Shown: positions 24,339 through 31,963 of the stretch, one piece after another
How positions within the stretch are numbered: the first letter of the stretch is position 1
How the letters are laid out: each line of letters starts with the position of its first letter
Origin: Mycobacterium xenopi
GTDB taxonomy: Bacteria > Actinomycetota > Actinomycetes > Mycobacteriales > Mycobacteriaceae
Assembly: GCF_009936235.1 (NCBI RefSeq)
Contig: NZ_AP022314.1
Location: 2,480,001-2,544,000, forward strand
DNA: 64,000 nt
Direction: 5' to 3'
Position numbers and translations under genes: made by a program
The notes under the pieces: generated by a model
Seen by the model: only the letters and a program-made list of their open reading frames with translations
Databases searched by the model: none
Told to the model about the DNA's origin: nothing

Positions 24339-24637
24339 CAGCTCACCAGACCGCGGAACCGTCCGCTGCTTTCCTCGTCCGTCACGGCGTAGGCGGTGCC
24401 CGCTTTGCTGTAGTTAGCGCCCCGCGTGGCCACACGGTGCGCTATCGCTGTCAGGTCTGAGCGTGCCCCGGCGGCCGCTATGTTCACCGCTCCCGCGTTC
24501 GACTGCCACGACGAGGCGGCGATGAACGACGGCACGGCAACAGCGGAAAGCTCAGCATGAAGCGTTTCGCATTGTGCACCTAGCTGGTGCAGTCCCACGG
24601 CCAGCACCCTCAGACCGCGACCAGTGTCGGCTGGCAT
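24338..24637 (-). CDS. EspC-like / DUF2580 ESX secretion-associated small protein (Rv2078-like, cassette B)
   Basis: A 99-aa, Ala-rich helical protein that starts the operon. Two helices (RVLAVGLHQLGAQCETLHAEL and VNIAAAGARSDLTAIAHRVAT) flank a turn with a conserved-type SSWQSNAG. Near the end, AYAVTDEES contains the YxxxD/E motif that marks type VII secretion substrates. The ATG at 24637 is preferred because upstream codons look non-coding. It overlaps the hydrolase start (TGATG). By analogy with EspA/EspC pairing it may be the export partner of the hydrolase. Confidence 0.7.
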   Translation of the reverse strand: MPADTGRGLRVLAVGLHQLGAQCETLHAELSAVAVPSFIAASSWQSNAGAVNIAAAGARSDLTAIAHRVATRGANYSKAGTAYAVTDEESSGRFRGLVS

Positions 24638-24781
24638 GGACGGGATCGTAACGAATATCGCTAGGCCACGGAACACTTGTATCCCGCGATAGCAAGGCCC
24701 AAAACGCCAGCCGCCGACCTGCGCTCGACTTGGTCGACATCTGCTTCTACGGTGACCACAGCGCCTCCGAGCGCACACAGG

Positions 24782-24824
24782 CGGCCCTCCCGTAGCACGC
24801 GGCCAAAAGACGACGGGAGGGCCG
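24782..24824. repeat. Inverted repeat (12-bp arms)
   Basis: CGGCCCTCCCGT (24782-24793) is complementary to ACGGGAGGGCCG (24813-24824) with a 19-nt spacer. It lies between cassette B and a truncated oxidase gene. It could be a bidirectional hairpin terminator, though no T-tract follows, or the end of a small mobile element that removed the 5' end of the oxidase gene. Confidence 0.45.
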
Positions 24825-24930
24825 TCGCCTACCAAGGACTTGATCACCGTGCCGCCCCGGCACCACACACCAAACCGCGGCACAACCGGCCCACACGCTG
24901 CTCACCGTCAGCGCCGAAACCCTACCCCAA

Positions 24931-25242
24931 GTGCTCACCCTGAAAGCCCCCGAGAAGCGCGACGCGCGATGTGCGCTGAGTGTTGCTACTGACGAATTCG
25001 ATCTTGTGGTAGAAGGCACCGCCCACCTGATCACCGACCCGGCGATCGTTGCGGCGATGGCGGCGCGGTGGGCGGCCGAAGGTTGGCCGGCGCGCGTCGA
25101 TGACAGCGGCCGGGCGATCACCGCCGAATTCAGCGCGCCGTCGGCGGGGGCGCCACCGTGGTTCGTGTACCGCCTCGCGCCGCGCGCTGCTACCGCAGTG
25201 GGTACGGTCGACCCGGGCGGCGCAACCCGTTGGCGGTTCTGA
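24931..25242 (+). pseudogene. 5'-truncated pyridoxamine-phosphate-oxidase-fold protein
   Basis: The frame KRDARCALSVATDEFDLVVEGTA, ITDPAIVAAMAARW, WFVYRLAPRAATAV, TRWRF is the C-terminal two-thirds of a PPOX/F420-type split-barrel protein. The N-terminal ~45 residues that carry the first strands and part of the flavin site are absent upstream, where the inverted repeat at 24782-24824 lies. GTG 24931 could initiate a 103-aa product, but it would lack part of the fold. Confidence 0.65.
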
Positions 25243-25352
25243 TTCCTCGATGCGACGACCGAGCTGTGCCGGGCGGCTTCGGCCAGTGTCTTGCGCCTAG
25301 GACCACGGCGGCCATTGCAGATGGCGTTCAGATAAACCACTGTTGCGGTTGG

Positions 25353-25895
25353 ATGCTCATCGCCGTGGACGTTCAGTATGGGGAGCTCGCGGTCGTCACA
25401 GCCGCCGTGGGCTTCACCACCTGGTCTGACCCAACGTCGACGCTCGAGTGTGTCTTTCGTACCGCGGTAACGGCCCAGGCCTATCGGCCCGGTGCGTTCT
25501 ACAAGCGCGAGTTGCCCTTTCTTCTTGAGGCGGTCGCCCTGGTGCAGCGGCGTCATCCAGTCGCGACGGTGGTCATCGATGGCCACGTGTGGCTTCGGGA
25601 GGGTCAACCCGGATTGGGCGCGCGGCTGTACCAGGCGCTCGACGCCCGAACAGCGGTCATCGGCGTAGCCAAGGGCGCATTCGCGGGAGGAAACGCGATC
25701 CCGGTGCGACGAGGTAGCAGCAGCAGACCGCTGTTCGTCACCGCAGCCGGGATGGACGCGCACGACGCGGCCGAGCTTGTCCGCGGCATGCACGGCCCAC
25801 ATCGCGTGCCCACGCTTCTCAAGCGCGCCGACCGCCTCGCACGCGGACACGCCGCCCCCGACCCGTCGAAGGCGCTGGTGGGCGGGACGGAGTAG
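25353..25895 (+). CDS. nfi: Endonuclease V (deoxyinosine 3' endonuclease)
   Basis: A 180-aa protein of the Nfi family. The three acidic metal ligands are visible: Asp5 (IAVDVQYG), Glu in GAFYKRELPFLLEA (~residue 52) and Asp in TVVIDGHVWL (~residue 72). The conserved GLGARLYQAL, VIGVAKG, RPLFVTAAGM and HGPHRVPTLLKRADRLAR segments follow. It cleaves DNA one base 3' of deoxyinosine in repair of deaminated adenine, or inosine in RNA. It is shorter than the ~220-aa Escherichia coli enzyme, mainly at the N-terminus. The longer open frame upstream is not homologous, so ATG 25353 is chosen. Confidence 0.85.
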   Translation: MLIAVDVQYGELAVVTAAVGFTTWSDPTSTLECVFRTAVTAQAYRPGAFYKRELPFLLEAVALVQRRHPVATVVIDGHVWLREGQPGLGARLYQALDARTAVIGVAKGAFAGGNAIPVRRGSSSRPLFVTAAGMDAHDAAELVRGMHGPHRVPTLLKRADRLARGHAAPDPSKALVGGTE

Positions 25896-25997
25896 CAGCG
25901 CAGTTGATGCGGCAAAACGTCTGTGGCGGTCGCGGTCTCGGTGTATCCTGCGCCGCTGTGATCGTGACCGGAGCCAACCCGAGAGAGTGGGGCTGAA

Positions 25998-26483
25998 ATG
26001 CACGGATTGCGGCTGAACGGCGATGTGCGCCGAATCCTTGTCGCCGCCGGCGCGGTGTTCGGTGTCGCCGCGCTGTCCACTGGGGTGGCCGGTGGCGCCG
26101 ACCAGATCCAGCTGAAGAGCCGATTGGGCAACTGGTGTCTTGACGCCCCGAATGGGAGGAACACTGCGACGATGGTGAACCCCTGCGACGGGTCGAAGCA
26201 CCAGCTGTGGATTCTCAACCCGGCCGGTCAGATCGAGAGCGCAGCGTTTCCCGGGACTTGCCTGAGCATCAGCGACGCGGCGGACAACACTCCGGTAATG
26301 CTCTCGTCCTGTCAAACCAATGCCAGCAACCAGCAGTGGACTTTGCAGACCAACGGCCAGCTCACCAACGCCCTCGGTCCATGCCTCAACGTGTTCGGGG
26401 GTGTGGCGCAGCCGGGGACCGCGGTGATCGCCTACCACTGCATCCCCGATGTAGCCGACGAGCAATGGGACAGCGTTTCCTGA
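25998..26483 (+). CDS. Secreted ricin-type beta-trefoil lectin (Rv1419-like)
   Basis: A 161-aa protein: signal peptide (VRRILVAAGAVFGVAALSTGVAGG) followed by one beta-trefoil domain with three repeats, each with the QxW core: HQLWIL, NQQWTL, DEQWDS. Cys pairs occur at NWCLDAP/NPCDG, GTCLSI/SSCQT and GPCLNV/YHCIP, as in ricin B domains. It matches the secreted M. tuberculosis lectin Rv1419, reported to bind sugars. ATG 25998 follows GAGAGAGTGGGG. TATCCT near 25945 is a possible -10. Confidence 0.85.
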   Translation: MHGLRLNGDVRRILVAAGAVFGVAALSTGVAGGADQIQLKSRLGNWCLDAPNGRNTATMVNPCDGSKHQLWILNPAGQIESAAFPGTCLSISDAADNTPVMLSSCQTNASNQQWTLQTNGQLTNALGPCLNVFGGVAQPGTAVIAYHCIPDVADEQWDSVS

Positions 26484-26531
26484 GCCGGGCTCGCGTTTCC
26501 AGCCGCGAACCCTCGTGTGGTGCAAGGGATC

Positions 26532-27275
26532 TTATTGGGATGCGAGCCAGCTGGCGAATCGGGTGCCGGCCAACACTGCGGCGCCGCCGGTGACCAGGCT
26601 GCTCTCCCCTACTCGCGTGCCGAAGTAGCTGGCCGAGGGGTCGATAACGACCGGAGTGGTGTCGCCGTTATGTGCCAGCACCAGCCGCGCCAAATCCGCG
26701 AACCGAAGTTTTTCGGGGCCGCCGAGGTTGATGACACCATTGACGGGTTCGGCTTGGGCGGCGCGGGCCACGTCGGCGGCCACGTCGGCGGCAGCGATCG
26801 GCTGGATCAGGGCATCCGGTACCCGCACCTCGCCGGCGAGTGTCAACGACGCCGTGATGGCCTCGGCGAACTCGTGAAACTGGGTGGCGCGAACGATCGT
26901 GTAGGGCAATCCCGACTCGGTGATGATCCGTTCCTGAACCACTTTGGCGCGCATGTAACCGCTGTCGGGCAGACCGTCGCATCCCACAATGGACAGCGCG
27001 ACGTAGTGGCCGACCTGGGCCGCCTTGGCCGCATCCACCAGGTTCTTTGTCGCTGTGCTGAAGAACTCCATCACCGGATCGTCGTCGAACGAGGGAGAAT
27101 TGGTGACGTCGACGAGCACGTGAGTGTCCGACAGCGCCTCCGCGACTCCTTCACCGGTAAGCACATCGGCACCCGAACGACGTGAGACCGCCACAGTTTG
27201 GTGTCCGGCGTCGTTCAACCGCTCGACTACTTGGCTGCCAATCTGCCCGGTGGCACCGAACACCGTGATTCTCAT
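26532..27275 (-). CDS. Atypical SDR / NmrA-like NAD(P)-binding oxidoreductase
   Basis: A 247-aa protein with a Rossmann fold beginning MRITVFGATGQIGSQVVERL (GxxGxxG dinucleotide site). The central region (YVALSIVGCDGLPDSGYMRAKVVQERIITESGLPYTIVRATQFHEF) shows the Y-x3-K-like YMRAK arrangement of NAD(P)H-binding atypical SDRs. Substrate unknown. ATG 27275 is supported by AGAAAGGTG upstream. It is monocistronic and divergent from the nucleosidase gene. Confidence 0.83.
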   Translation of the reverse strand: MRITVFGATGQIGSQVVERLNDAGHQTVAVSRRSGADVLTGEGVAEALSDTHVLVDVTNSPSFDDDPVMEFFSTATKNLVDAAKAAQVGHYVALSIVGCDGLPDSGYMRAKVVQERIITESGLPYTIVRATQFHEFAEAITASLTLAGEVRVPDALIQPIAAADVAADVARAAQAEPVNGVINLGGPEKLRFADLARLVLAHNGDTTPVVIDPSASYFGTRVGESSLVTGGAAVLAGTRFASWLASQ

Positions 27276-27418
27276 GGTGGGAACACCTTTCTGCAGTGTG
27301 TGCCCTGGGTACACTACTCGGGTTGCGCTAGAGGTGCCCGGCGTCAAACGGGAGACGCTGCCGCTGCCCCGCGCAGGGTGGTGCACGATGCGGGAAATGC
27401 CTTGAGGCTAAAGAGATC

Positions 27419-28111
27419 GTGATCGCTTTCGTGTGCGCGATGCCGAGGGAGTTGCGTCCGCTGCGTCGACGGCTCGGGCTCCACAGAACCGAGTCGGGGT
27501 ACATCGGCCGGGTGGGCGAGCATCCCACAATCGCGATTGTTACCGGTATCGGCACTGCCCAGGCCCATGCCGCCACGGCCCAGGCCGCCACGGCCCAGCT
27601 GCTGGACACAGTCAAGGTTGAGTGGGTGATCGTCGTCGGCATTAGCGGCGCAATCGATAACCAGACACCGATCGGGACACTGGTGTTGCCGGAATTGGTC
27701 GTCAGCGGCGCCGACTGCTCACAGTACCGGCCCAAGCCGCTTCGCCTCGGCGATGCTCATGGCACGCTGTGGACCACCGACAGCCTGCTCGTCGATCCGC
27801 GAGTTCATGCCGACCTGCGGAACCGAGGCGTGGTGTCTCTTGACATGGAAACCGCGGCGATCGCGAAGGTGTGCGAACAGCGGGGCGTGCCCTGGTCGGT
27901 GTTGCGCGCGGTCAGTGATCGGGCCAGCGATGGCAGCGTAGACGCCGAGATTCTCGGCCTCGCCAATCCGGATGGCCGGGCGAACAGCCCCGCTGCAGCC
28001 CGCTACCTGCTCAGGCATCCCGGTGCCTGGCTCCGGTTGGTCCGCCTCGCCAGAGGATCGAAGCTGGCCAGCGAACGGGCGGCCGAGGCCGCCATCACGG
28101 CCGTCAGCTGA
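27419..28111 (+). CDS. Nucleoside phosphorylase-fold protein (MTA/SAH nucleosidase-like)
   Basis: A 230-aa PNP/UDP-family protein: IAFVCAMPRELRPL at the start, VTGIGTAQAHAATAQ (ligand loop), GISGAIDNQTPIGTLVLP, the nucleoside-binding LDMETAAIAKVCEQ, and the VLRAVSDRASDG segment with the catalytic Asp position. 5'-methylthioadenosine/S-adenosylhomocysteine nucleosidases have this set, but general phosphorylases do too, so the substrate is uncertain. A nine-residue-scale repeat (AATAQAATAQ) sits in the first loop. The start is GTG 27419. Confidence 0.75.
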   Translation: MIAFVCAMPRELRPLRRRLGLHRTESGYIGRVGEHPTIAIVTGIGTAQAHAATAQAATAQLLDTVKVEWVIVVGISGAIDNQTPIGTLVLPELVVSGADCSQYRPKPLRLGDAHGTLWTTDSLLVDPRVHADLRNRGVVSLDMETAAIAKVCEQRGVPWSVLRAVSDRASDGSVDAEILGLANPDGRANSPAAARYLLRHPGAWLRLVRLARGSKLASERAAEAAITAVS

Positions 28112-28133
28112 CCGTGTCGGCCGGACCACCGGA

Positions 28134-28985
28134 CTAGTCGGAGCCGCGGGCTATGGGGCGCGCCGGATCGGAAATCCACTCCGACCACGAGCCGGGAAAC
28201 AGCGCTCCTTGATAGCCCAGTATCGCAAGCGCGGCGACCGTAACCGTCGCGCTGACACCAGAGCCGCAGTACACACCCAGGCGACCAGCAGGCTCAATGC
28301 CATATTTGGAAAACACTTGGGCAAGTTCACTATTCGCGAGAAATGTTCCATCACCGCCCAGGATCGCGGTACTGGGAAGATTTGTGGCGCCCGGAATATG
28401 ACCGGCAACCGGATCGACCGGCTCGACGTCACCGCGGAACCGTTCAGGTGCCCGCGCATCGAGCAACGTCACTCCGCTGGCACCTGCTTGCTCGGCAGTC
28501 AATGTAGGCAGCCCGCCGACATACAAATCCTTATGCGGCACAGTCACATTCCCACGCTGCGCAGCCACCGGACCGGTCTCTAGACAACCTCCGGCCGACC
28601 GCCACGCAGCAAGGCCTCCGTCGAGGATGCGCACATTCGTCAGACCAGCAGACTTCAGCACCCACCACGCGCGCGACGACCCCACCCGATTCCAATCGTC
28701 GTATGCGACAACCGGGGCATCTTGGCGGATGCCCCACCGGCGGGCGGCCTGCTCGAGGCGACGACCTGAGGGCAGCGGATGACGTCCTCGGCCGCTGACG
28801 CTGTGATCGCTCAGCTCGTCTTCCAGCGACACATACACCGCGCCGGGTACATGACCCTGCAAATACGCTGCACGCCCGTCGGGTTCGTCGAGCCGCCAGC
28901 GCACGTCGAGAATGGTCGGCGCAGAACCTGTTTCGATGAGGTGCGCCAACTCGGCAGCGGTAATGAGGACCTGAGCACGTGTCAC
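28134..28985 (-). CDS. sseB: Thiosulfate/3-mercaptopyruvate sulfurtransferase SseB
   Basis: A 283-aa two-domain rhodanese. The N-terminal domain has LDVRWRLDEPDGRAAYLQGHVPGAVYVSLE; the C-terminal catalytic domain has LDARAPERFRGDVEPVDPVAGHIPGA and the active-site loop VYCGSGVSATVTV with the persulfide Cys. It closely follows M. tuberculosis SseB (Rv2291) in length and sequence. It transfers sulfane sulfur from thiosulfate or mercaptopyruvate to cyanide or thiols, in the cytosol. GTG 28985 is chosen by match to the known N-terminus; a longer frame starts at 29060. Confidence 0.87.
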   Translation of the reverse strand: MTRAQVLITAAELAHLIETGSAPTILDVRWRLDEPDGRAAYLQGHVPGAVYVSLEDELSDHSVSGRGRHPLPSGRRLEQAARRWGIRQDAPVVAYDDWNRVGSSRAWWVLKSAGLTNVRILDGGLAAWRSAGGCLETGPVAAQRGNVTVPHKDLYVGGLPTLTAEQAGASGVTLLDARAPERFRGDVEPVDPVAGHIPGATNLPSTAILGGDGTFLANSELAQVFSKYGIEPAGRLGVYCGSGVSATVTVAALAILGYQGALFPGSWSEWISDPARPIARGSD

Positions 28986-29187
28986 GCCAGCCACTTTCAA
29001 CAGATAGCGCACTGGCGGGTTTGCGGCAAGGCCGAGGCCAGTGCCCCTACGAGCCGGCACGGTTCAGCTGATTGACACGAAATATGTTGGTGCATACGAG
29101 CTTCCGGCGCCCAGTGCGGTGGTTGCTGCCGCCGTCTGGAGCCGGCCGGATGGATATGTGGCCTCGGGGTGATCCGGCTGGAGTGCG

Positions 29188-29853
29188 TCAGACGGGCCAC
29201 GCCTCGCGCCGCCAGGCGGCGTCCCAGAACATCCACTCGTAGCGAGCGGTCGCGACGAAATGGGCACGGGCGCGGGCTTCGTCGCTGGGACTGAGGGTCC
29301 GACCGACATCGTCGGCAAGCGCTAGCACCTCGGCGACGATGCCCTGATACTCCTCGCCGGCATAACTGTCGATCCAGCGCTGGTAGCGCGGATCCGGGGA
29401 GCCGCGTTTGATCAGCTCCGCGCCCACCTCGGCGTAGATCCAGTAGCACGGCAGTACCGCGGCGAATCCGTCGACGAAGGTGCCGGCGTAAGCGGTGGCC
29501 AACAGGTAGCTCGTGTAGGCGCGGGTCGTCGGCGCGGCCGGCACGGCATCGGAGTTGGCGATACCCAACTCGGACAGCAGCGATGCGTGCAGGGCAAGCT
29601 CGACATCGACGATGCCGGCGGCGTGCCGCGCGAACATGCTGACATCGCCGGGGCCGGGCGCCTTGCTGCCCACGATGCTCAGCGCTCGGGCGAAATCGCG
29701 CAAGTAGTGCACGTCCTGGATCAGGTAGTGGGCGAACGCGTCCGGGTCGAGGCGGCCGTCGGTGAGGCCGACCAGAAATGGGTGCTGCAGGATTGCGGAG
29801 TAAATGCCGACCACCTCGGCCCATAACCGCCCCGTCCAACCGTCTCGCATCAC
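29188..29853 (-). CDS. tenA: TenA-family aminopyrimidine aminohydrolase / thiaminase II
   Basis: A 221-aa all-helical TenA protein: the HPFLVGLTDGRLDPDAFAHYLIQDVHYLRDFARAL region, the catalytic Cys in LPCYWIYAEVG (~residue 135), and WIDSYAGEEY with the paired Glu. It hydrolyses aminopyrimidine breakdown products of thiamine (salvage) or thiamine itself. Divergent from an FAD-dependent amine oxidase 69 bp away. Start at ATG 29853 or the next ATG codon. Confidence 0.87.
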   Translation of the reverse strand: MMRDGWTGRLWAEVVGIYSAILQHPFLVGLTDGRLDPDAFAHYLIQDVHYLRDFARALSIVGSKAPGPGDVSMFARHAAGIVDVELALHASLLSELGIANSDAVPAAPTTRAYTSYLLATAYAGTFVDGFAAVLPCYWIYAEVGAELIKRGSPDPRYQRWIDSYAGEEYQGIVAEVLALADDVGRTLSPSDEARARAHFVATARYEWMFWDAAWRREAWPV

Positions 29854-29921
29854 GCCTGCGATGATTCCAGCCCGAAACCGGCTCGCGGGCCGCGTCTACT
29901 GACAAACACCGACCGCGATGG

Positions 29922-31031
29922 TTGAGTCACAGTGTGGGTTCTACCGATGTCGGGGTCATCGGTGCCGGGATTGTGGGTCTGGCCACCGCCTACGCCCTCG
30001 TCGAGCGCGGTGTCTCGGTATCGGTCTACGAGCGCGGTGTACCCGGGCAGGGTCAATCGGGCGGCGAATCACGCATCTTTCGACACGTCCACGACGACCC
30101 GCGGCTCGTGGCCCTGGCCAAGCGCAGCCGGTCGATCTGGGAGGAATGGGCGCAGCGGTTCGGGACCGAAATGGTCTCTGGCGACGGCGTTGTAGCAATG
30201 GGGCCGTCCGCCGAACAGCGGCTCAGCGTGGTCGAGAATGTCGGGGATATCCCCGTCCGACGCATCGGTGCCGACGAGCTGCACGACCGGTTGCCAATCC
30301 TGGCCGACGTCGACGCCGTCGCGGTGCTCGACGAGCGCGGCGGCTCGATCCGTACCACGACGGCAATCGCGGCGCTCACCGCGGCGCTCGCTGATCGATT
30401 GGTTGCCGACGAGGTGCTGGCCGTGCGGTCCACACCCGTGGGCACGCTTGAGGTGCGCGCCGGCGGTGCTGCCGCTGAGCACGACAGCGTGATTGTGTGT
30501 GCCGGCCGCGGCACCGCTGGGCTTGCTCGCGGTATGGGTCTTGCGCTTCCGGTCCGACAGGGCGCCCACGTGCGCCTTACCTACGACGTCCGCGGGAAGC
30601 CGCCGTCGACACTGGCGTGCCTGCTGTACAGCGGCGGCATAGTCGGTGAAACGGTCGCCTACGCGGCGGCCGTGCAGGGCAACCGCCGCTACGCCGTCGG
30701 GCTCAGCGACCACGTCGATGCCCCTGACGGCGGAACGCTGGACCCCGCGGCCCTAGCTCAACTCGCCGAGCGCACCACCGCCTACGTCGAGCGCGTCCTG
30801 CCGGGCCTTGATCCCAAGCCGGTCGACGTCCGCCATTGCTGGGTCACCGAGCTGCCGTGGGGTTCGAACGGCCTGGCTGTCTGGACGCTCGACAATGCCT
30901 TTTTCGTTGCGGGGCATAACCTTTTCAAGCATGCGCCAGCGCTCGGTCACGCGCTGGCCGCGGCCGCCACCGGTGACGGCCTGGCCAAGGAGCTGCGGCC
31001 CAGCACACAGCTGGGCGGCACGTCGAGCTGA
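29922..31031 (+). CDS. FAD-dependent amino-acid/amine oxidoreductase (DAO family)
   Basis: A 369-aa DAO-family flavoprotein: Rossmann dinucleotide site VGVIGAGIVGLATAYALVERG, the GESRIFRHVHDD substrate-loop segment seen in sarcosine oxidase/N-methyltryptophan oxidase-type enzymes, and the C-terminal FVAGHNLFKHAPALG FAD contact. Glycine oxidase (ThiO) belongs here too, and the divergent tenA hints at thiamine metabolism, but the motif set is closer to sarcosine oxidases. The start is TTG 29922 or GTG 29934. Confidence 0.78.
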   Translation: MSHSVGSTDVGVIGAGIVGLATAYALVERGVSVSVYERGVPGQGQSGGESRIFRHVHDDPRLVALAKRSRSIWEEWAQRFGTEMVSGDGVVAMGPSAEQRLSVVENVGDIPVRRIGADELHDRLPILADVDAVAVLDERGGSIRTTTAIAALTAALADRLVADEVLAVRSTPVGTLEVRAGGAAAEHDSVIVCAGRGTAGLARGMGLALPVRQGAHVRLTYDVRGKPPSTLACLLYSGGIVGETVAYAAAVQGNRRYAVGLSDHVDAPDGGTLDPAALAQLAERTTAYVERVLPGLDPKPVDVRHCWVTELPWGSNGLAVWTLDNAFFVAGHNLFKHAPALGHALAAAATGDGLAKELRPSTQLGGTSS

Positions 31032-31080
31032 CGGCGTCCGGCGTCCACCGCCGCTGGTATGAAAGCATTTGGCACCAAGC

Positions 31081-31920
31081 TCATTTCGGACTTTTGCTTG
31101 AGAGAAACGGTTGGAGGATTTCGTCGGTCACCGCACGCAACCTCGATTGGATGGCAGGGTCGTACGCCGCGCGATGCGCCTTGGCTTCGCGACAGCCATC
31201 GAAGTAGCGCCCCGTTACCGCTGCACCGACAGGCTCCACAGCGAGGTTCATCACCGCCTTAACCCCGGTCGATACGGATGACACCGGCGGAATCCACGCC
31301 TGGCGGACCATGCGCGTATTCATCAATGACGCGGGATGCAAGCAGTTGACCGTGATGGCGGTGTCGGACAGCTGTGCCGCGAAGTCGAAAGTGAACGCGA
31401 CCAACGCGAACTTGCTGCGATAGTAGGCGCGCGTACCCGTGTAATGGTGGTCCATGCGCAGGTCTGCGAAGTCTATGGGTGCTTGCCCGGCGGATGCGAC
31501 GTTGACGATCCGCGCCGGCGCACCGGTGTTGAGAGCGGGCACGAGTTTTCGAGCCAGCAATACCGGGGCGAGGTAATTGACCGCGAAACGCAACTCGTAA
31601 CCATCTGCGCTGAGGATCCGCTTGCGATACGGGGGGCGGCCCGGGCCTATTCCTGCATTGTTGATCAAGAGATGAATCACAGGATGTTCAGCGCTCACCT
31701 GCTCGGCGAGATCGCGGGTTTCCCGTAGCGAGCTGAGATCTGCCAGATAGGTCTGCACGCTGCCGCCCGATGCCTGAATCTGATCGGCCGCATTCGCGGT
31801 GCGCTCGCGATCACGACCGTGCAGCAGCACATGCATCCCCTGCTCAGCGAGCGCGCAGGCAACCGCCTGGCCAAGGCCGGACGTTGCTCCCGTTATCAGG
31901 GCGATTCGGCTGTTTTCCAT
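31081..31920 (-). CDS. Short-chain dehydrogenase/reductase
   Basis: A 279-aa classical SDR. ALITGATSGLGQAVACALAEQG (TGxxxGxG cofactor site), LLINNAGIG, a Ser in VNVASAG and YYRSK (YxxxK catalytic pair) are all present, with the NCLHPASLMNT cofactor loop. The Arg in HGRDRE after the second strand suggests NADP(H). It resembles retinol-dehydrogenase-type mycobacterial SDRs; substrate unknown. ATG 31920 follows GGAAAG. Divergent from the GH16 gene 43 bp away. Confidence 0.87.
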   Translation of the reverse strand: MENSRIALITGATSGLGQAVACALAEQGMHVLLHGRDRERTANAADQIQASGGSVQTYLADLSSLRETRDLAEQVSAEHPVIHLLINNAGIGPGRPPYRKRILSADGYELRFAVNYLAPVLLARKLVPALNTGAPARIVNVASAGQAPIDFADLRMDHHYTGTRAYYRSKFALVAFTFDFAAQLSDTAITVNCLHPASLMNTRMVRQAWIPPVSSVSTGVKAVMNLAVEPVGAAVTGRYFDGCREAKAHRAAYDPAIQSRLRAVTDEILQPFLSSKSPK

Positions 31921-31951
31921 AACTTTCCGTTGCTTCGGCGGTCTTGCCTTA

Positions 31952-31957
31952 TATCGT
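31952..31957 (+). promoter_or_regulatory. -10 element of leaderless GH16 gene
   Basis: TATCGT fits the TANNNT -10 consensus and ends 6 nt before the GTG at 31964, so the transcript should begin at the start codon. No ribosome-binding site precedes that GTG. Confidence 0.45.
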
Positions 31958-31963
31958 GCACCT

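Noticed and set aside
24907..25242. Intact PPOX oxidase
   Set aside because: The first strands of the fold are missing and no upstream in-frame sequence supplies them.
24747..26525. 592-codon minus-strand frame over endonuclease V and the lectin gene
   Set aside because: Arg/His/Ser-rich without domains, while two sense genes with clear motifs lie opposite.
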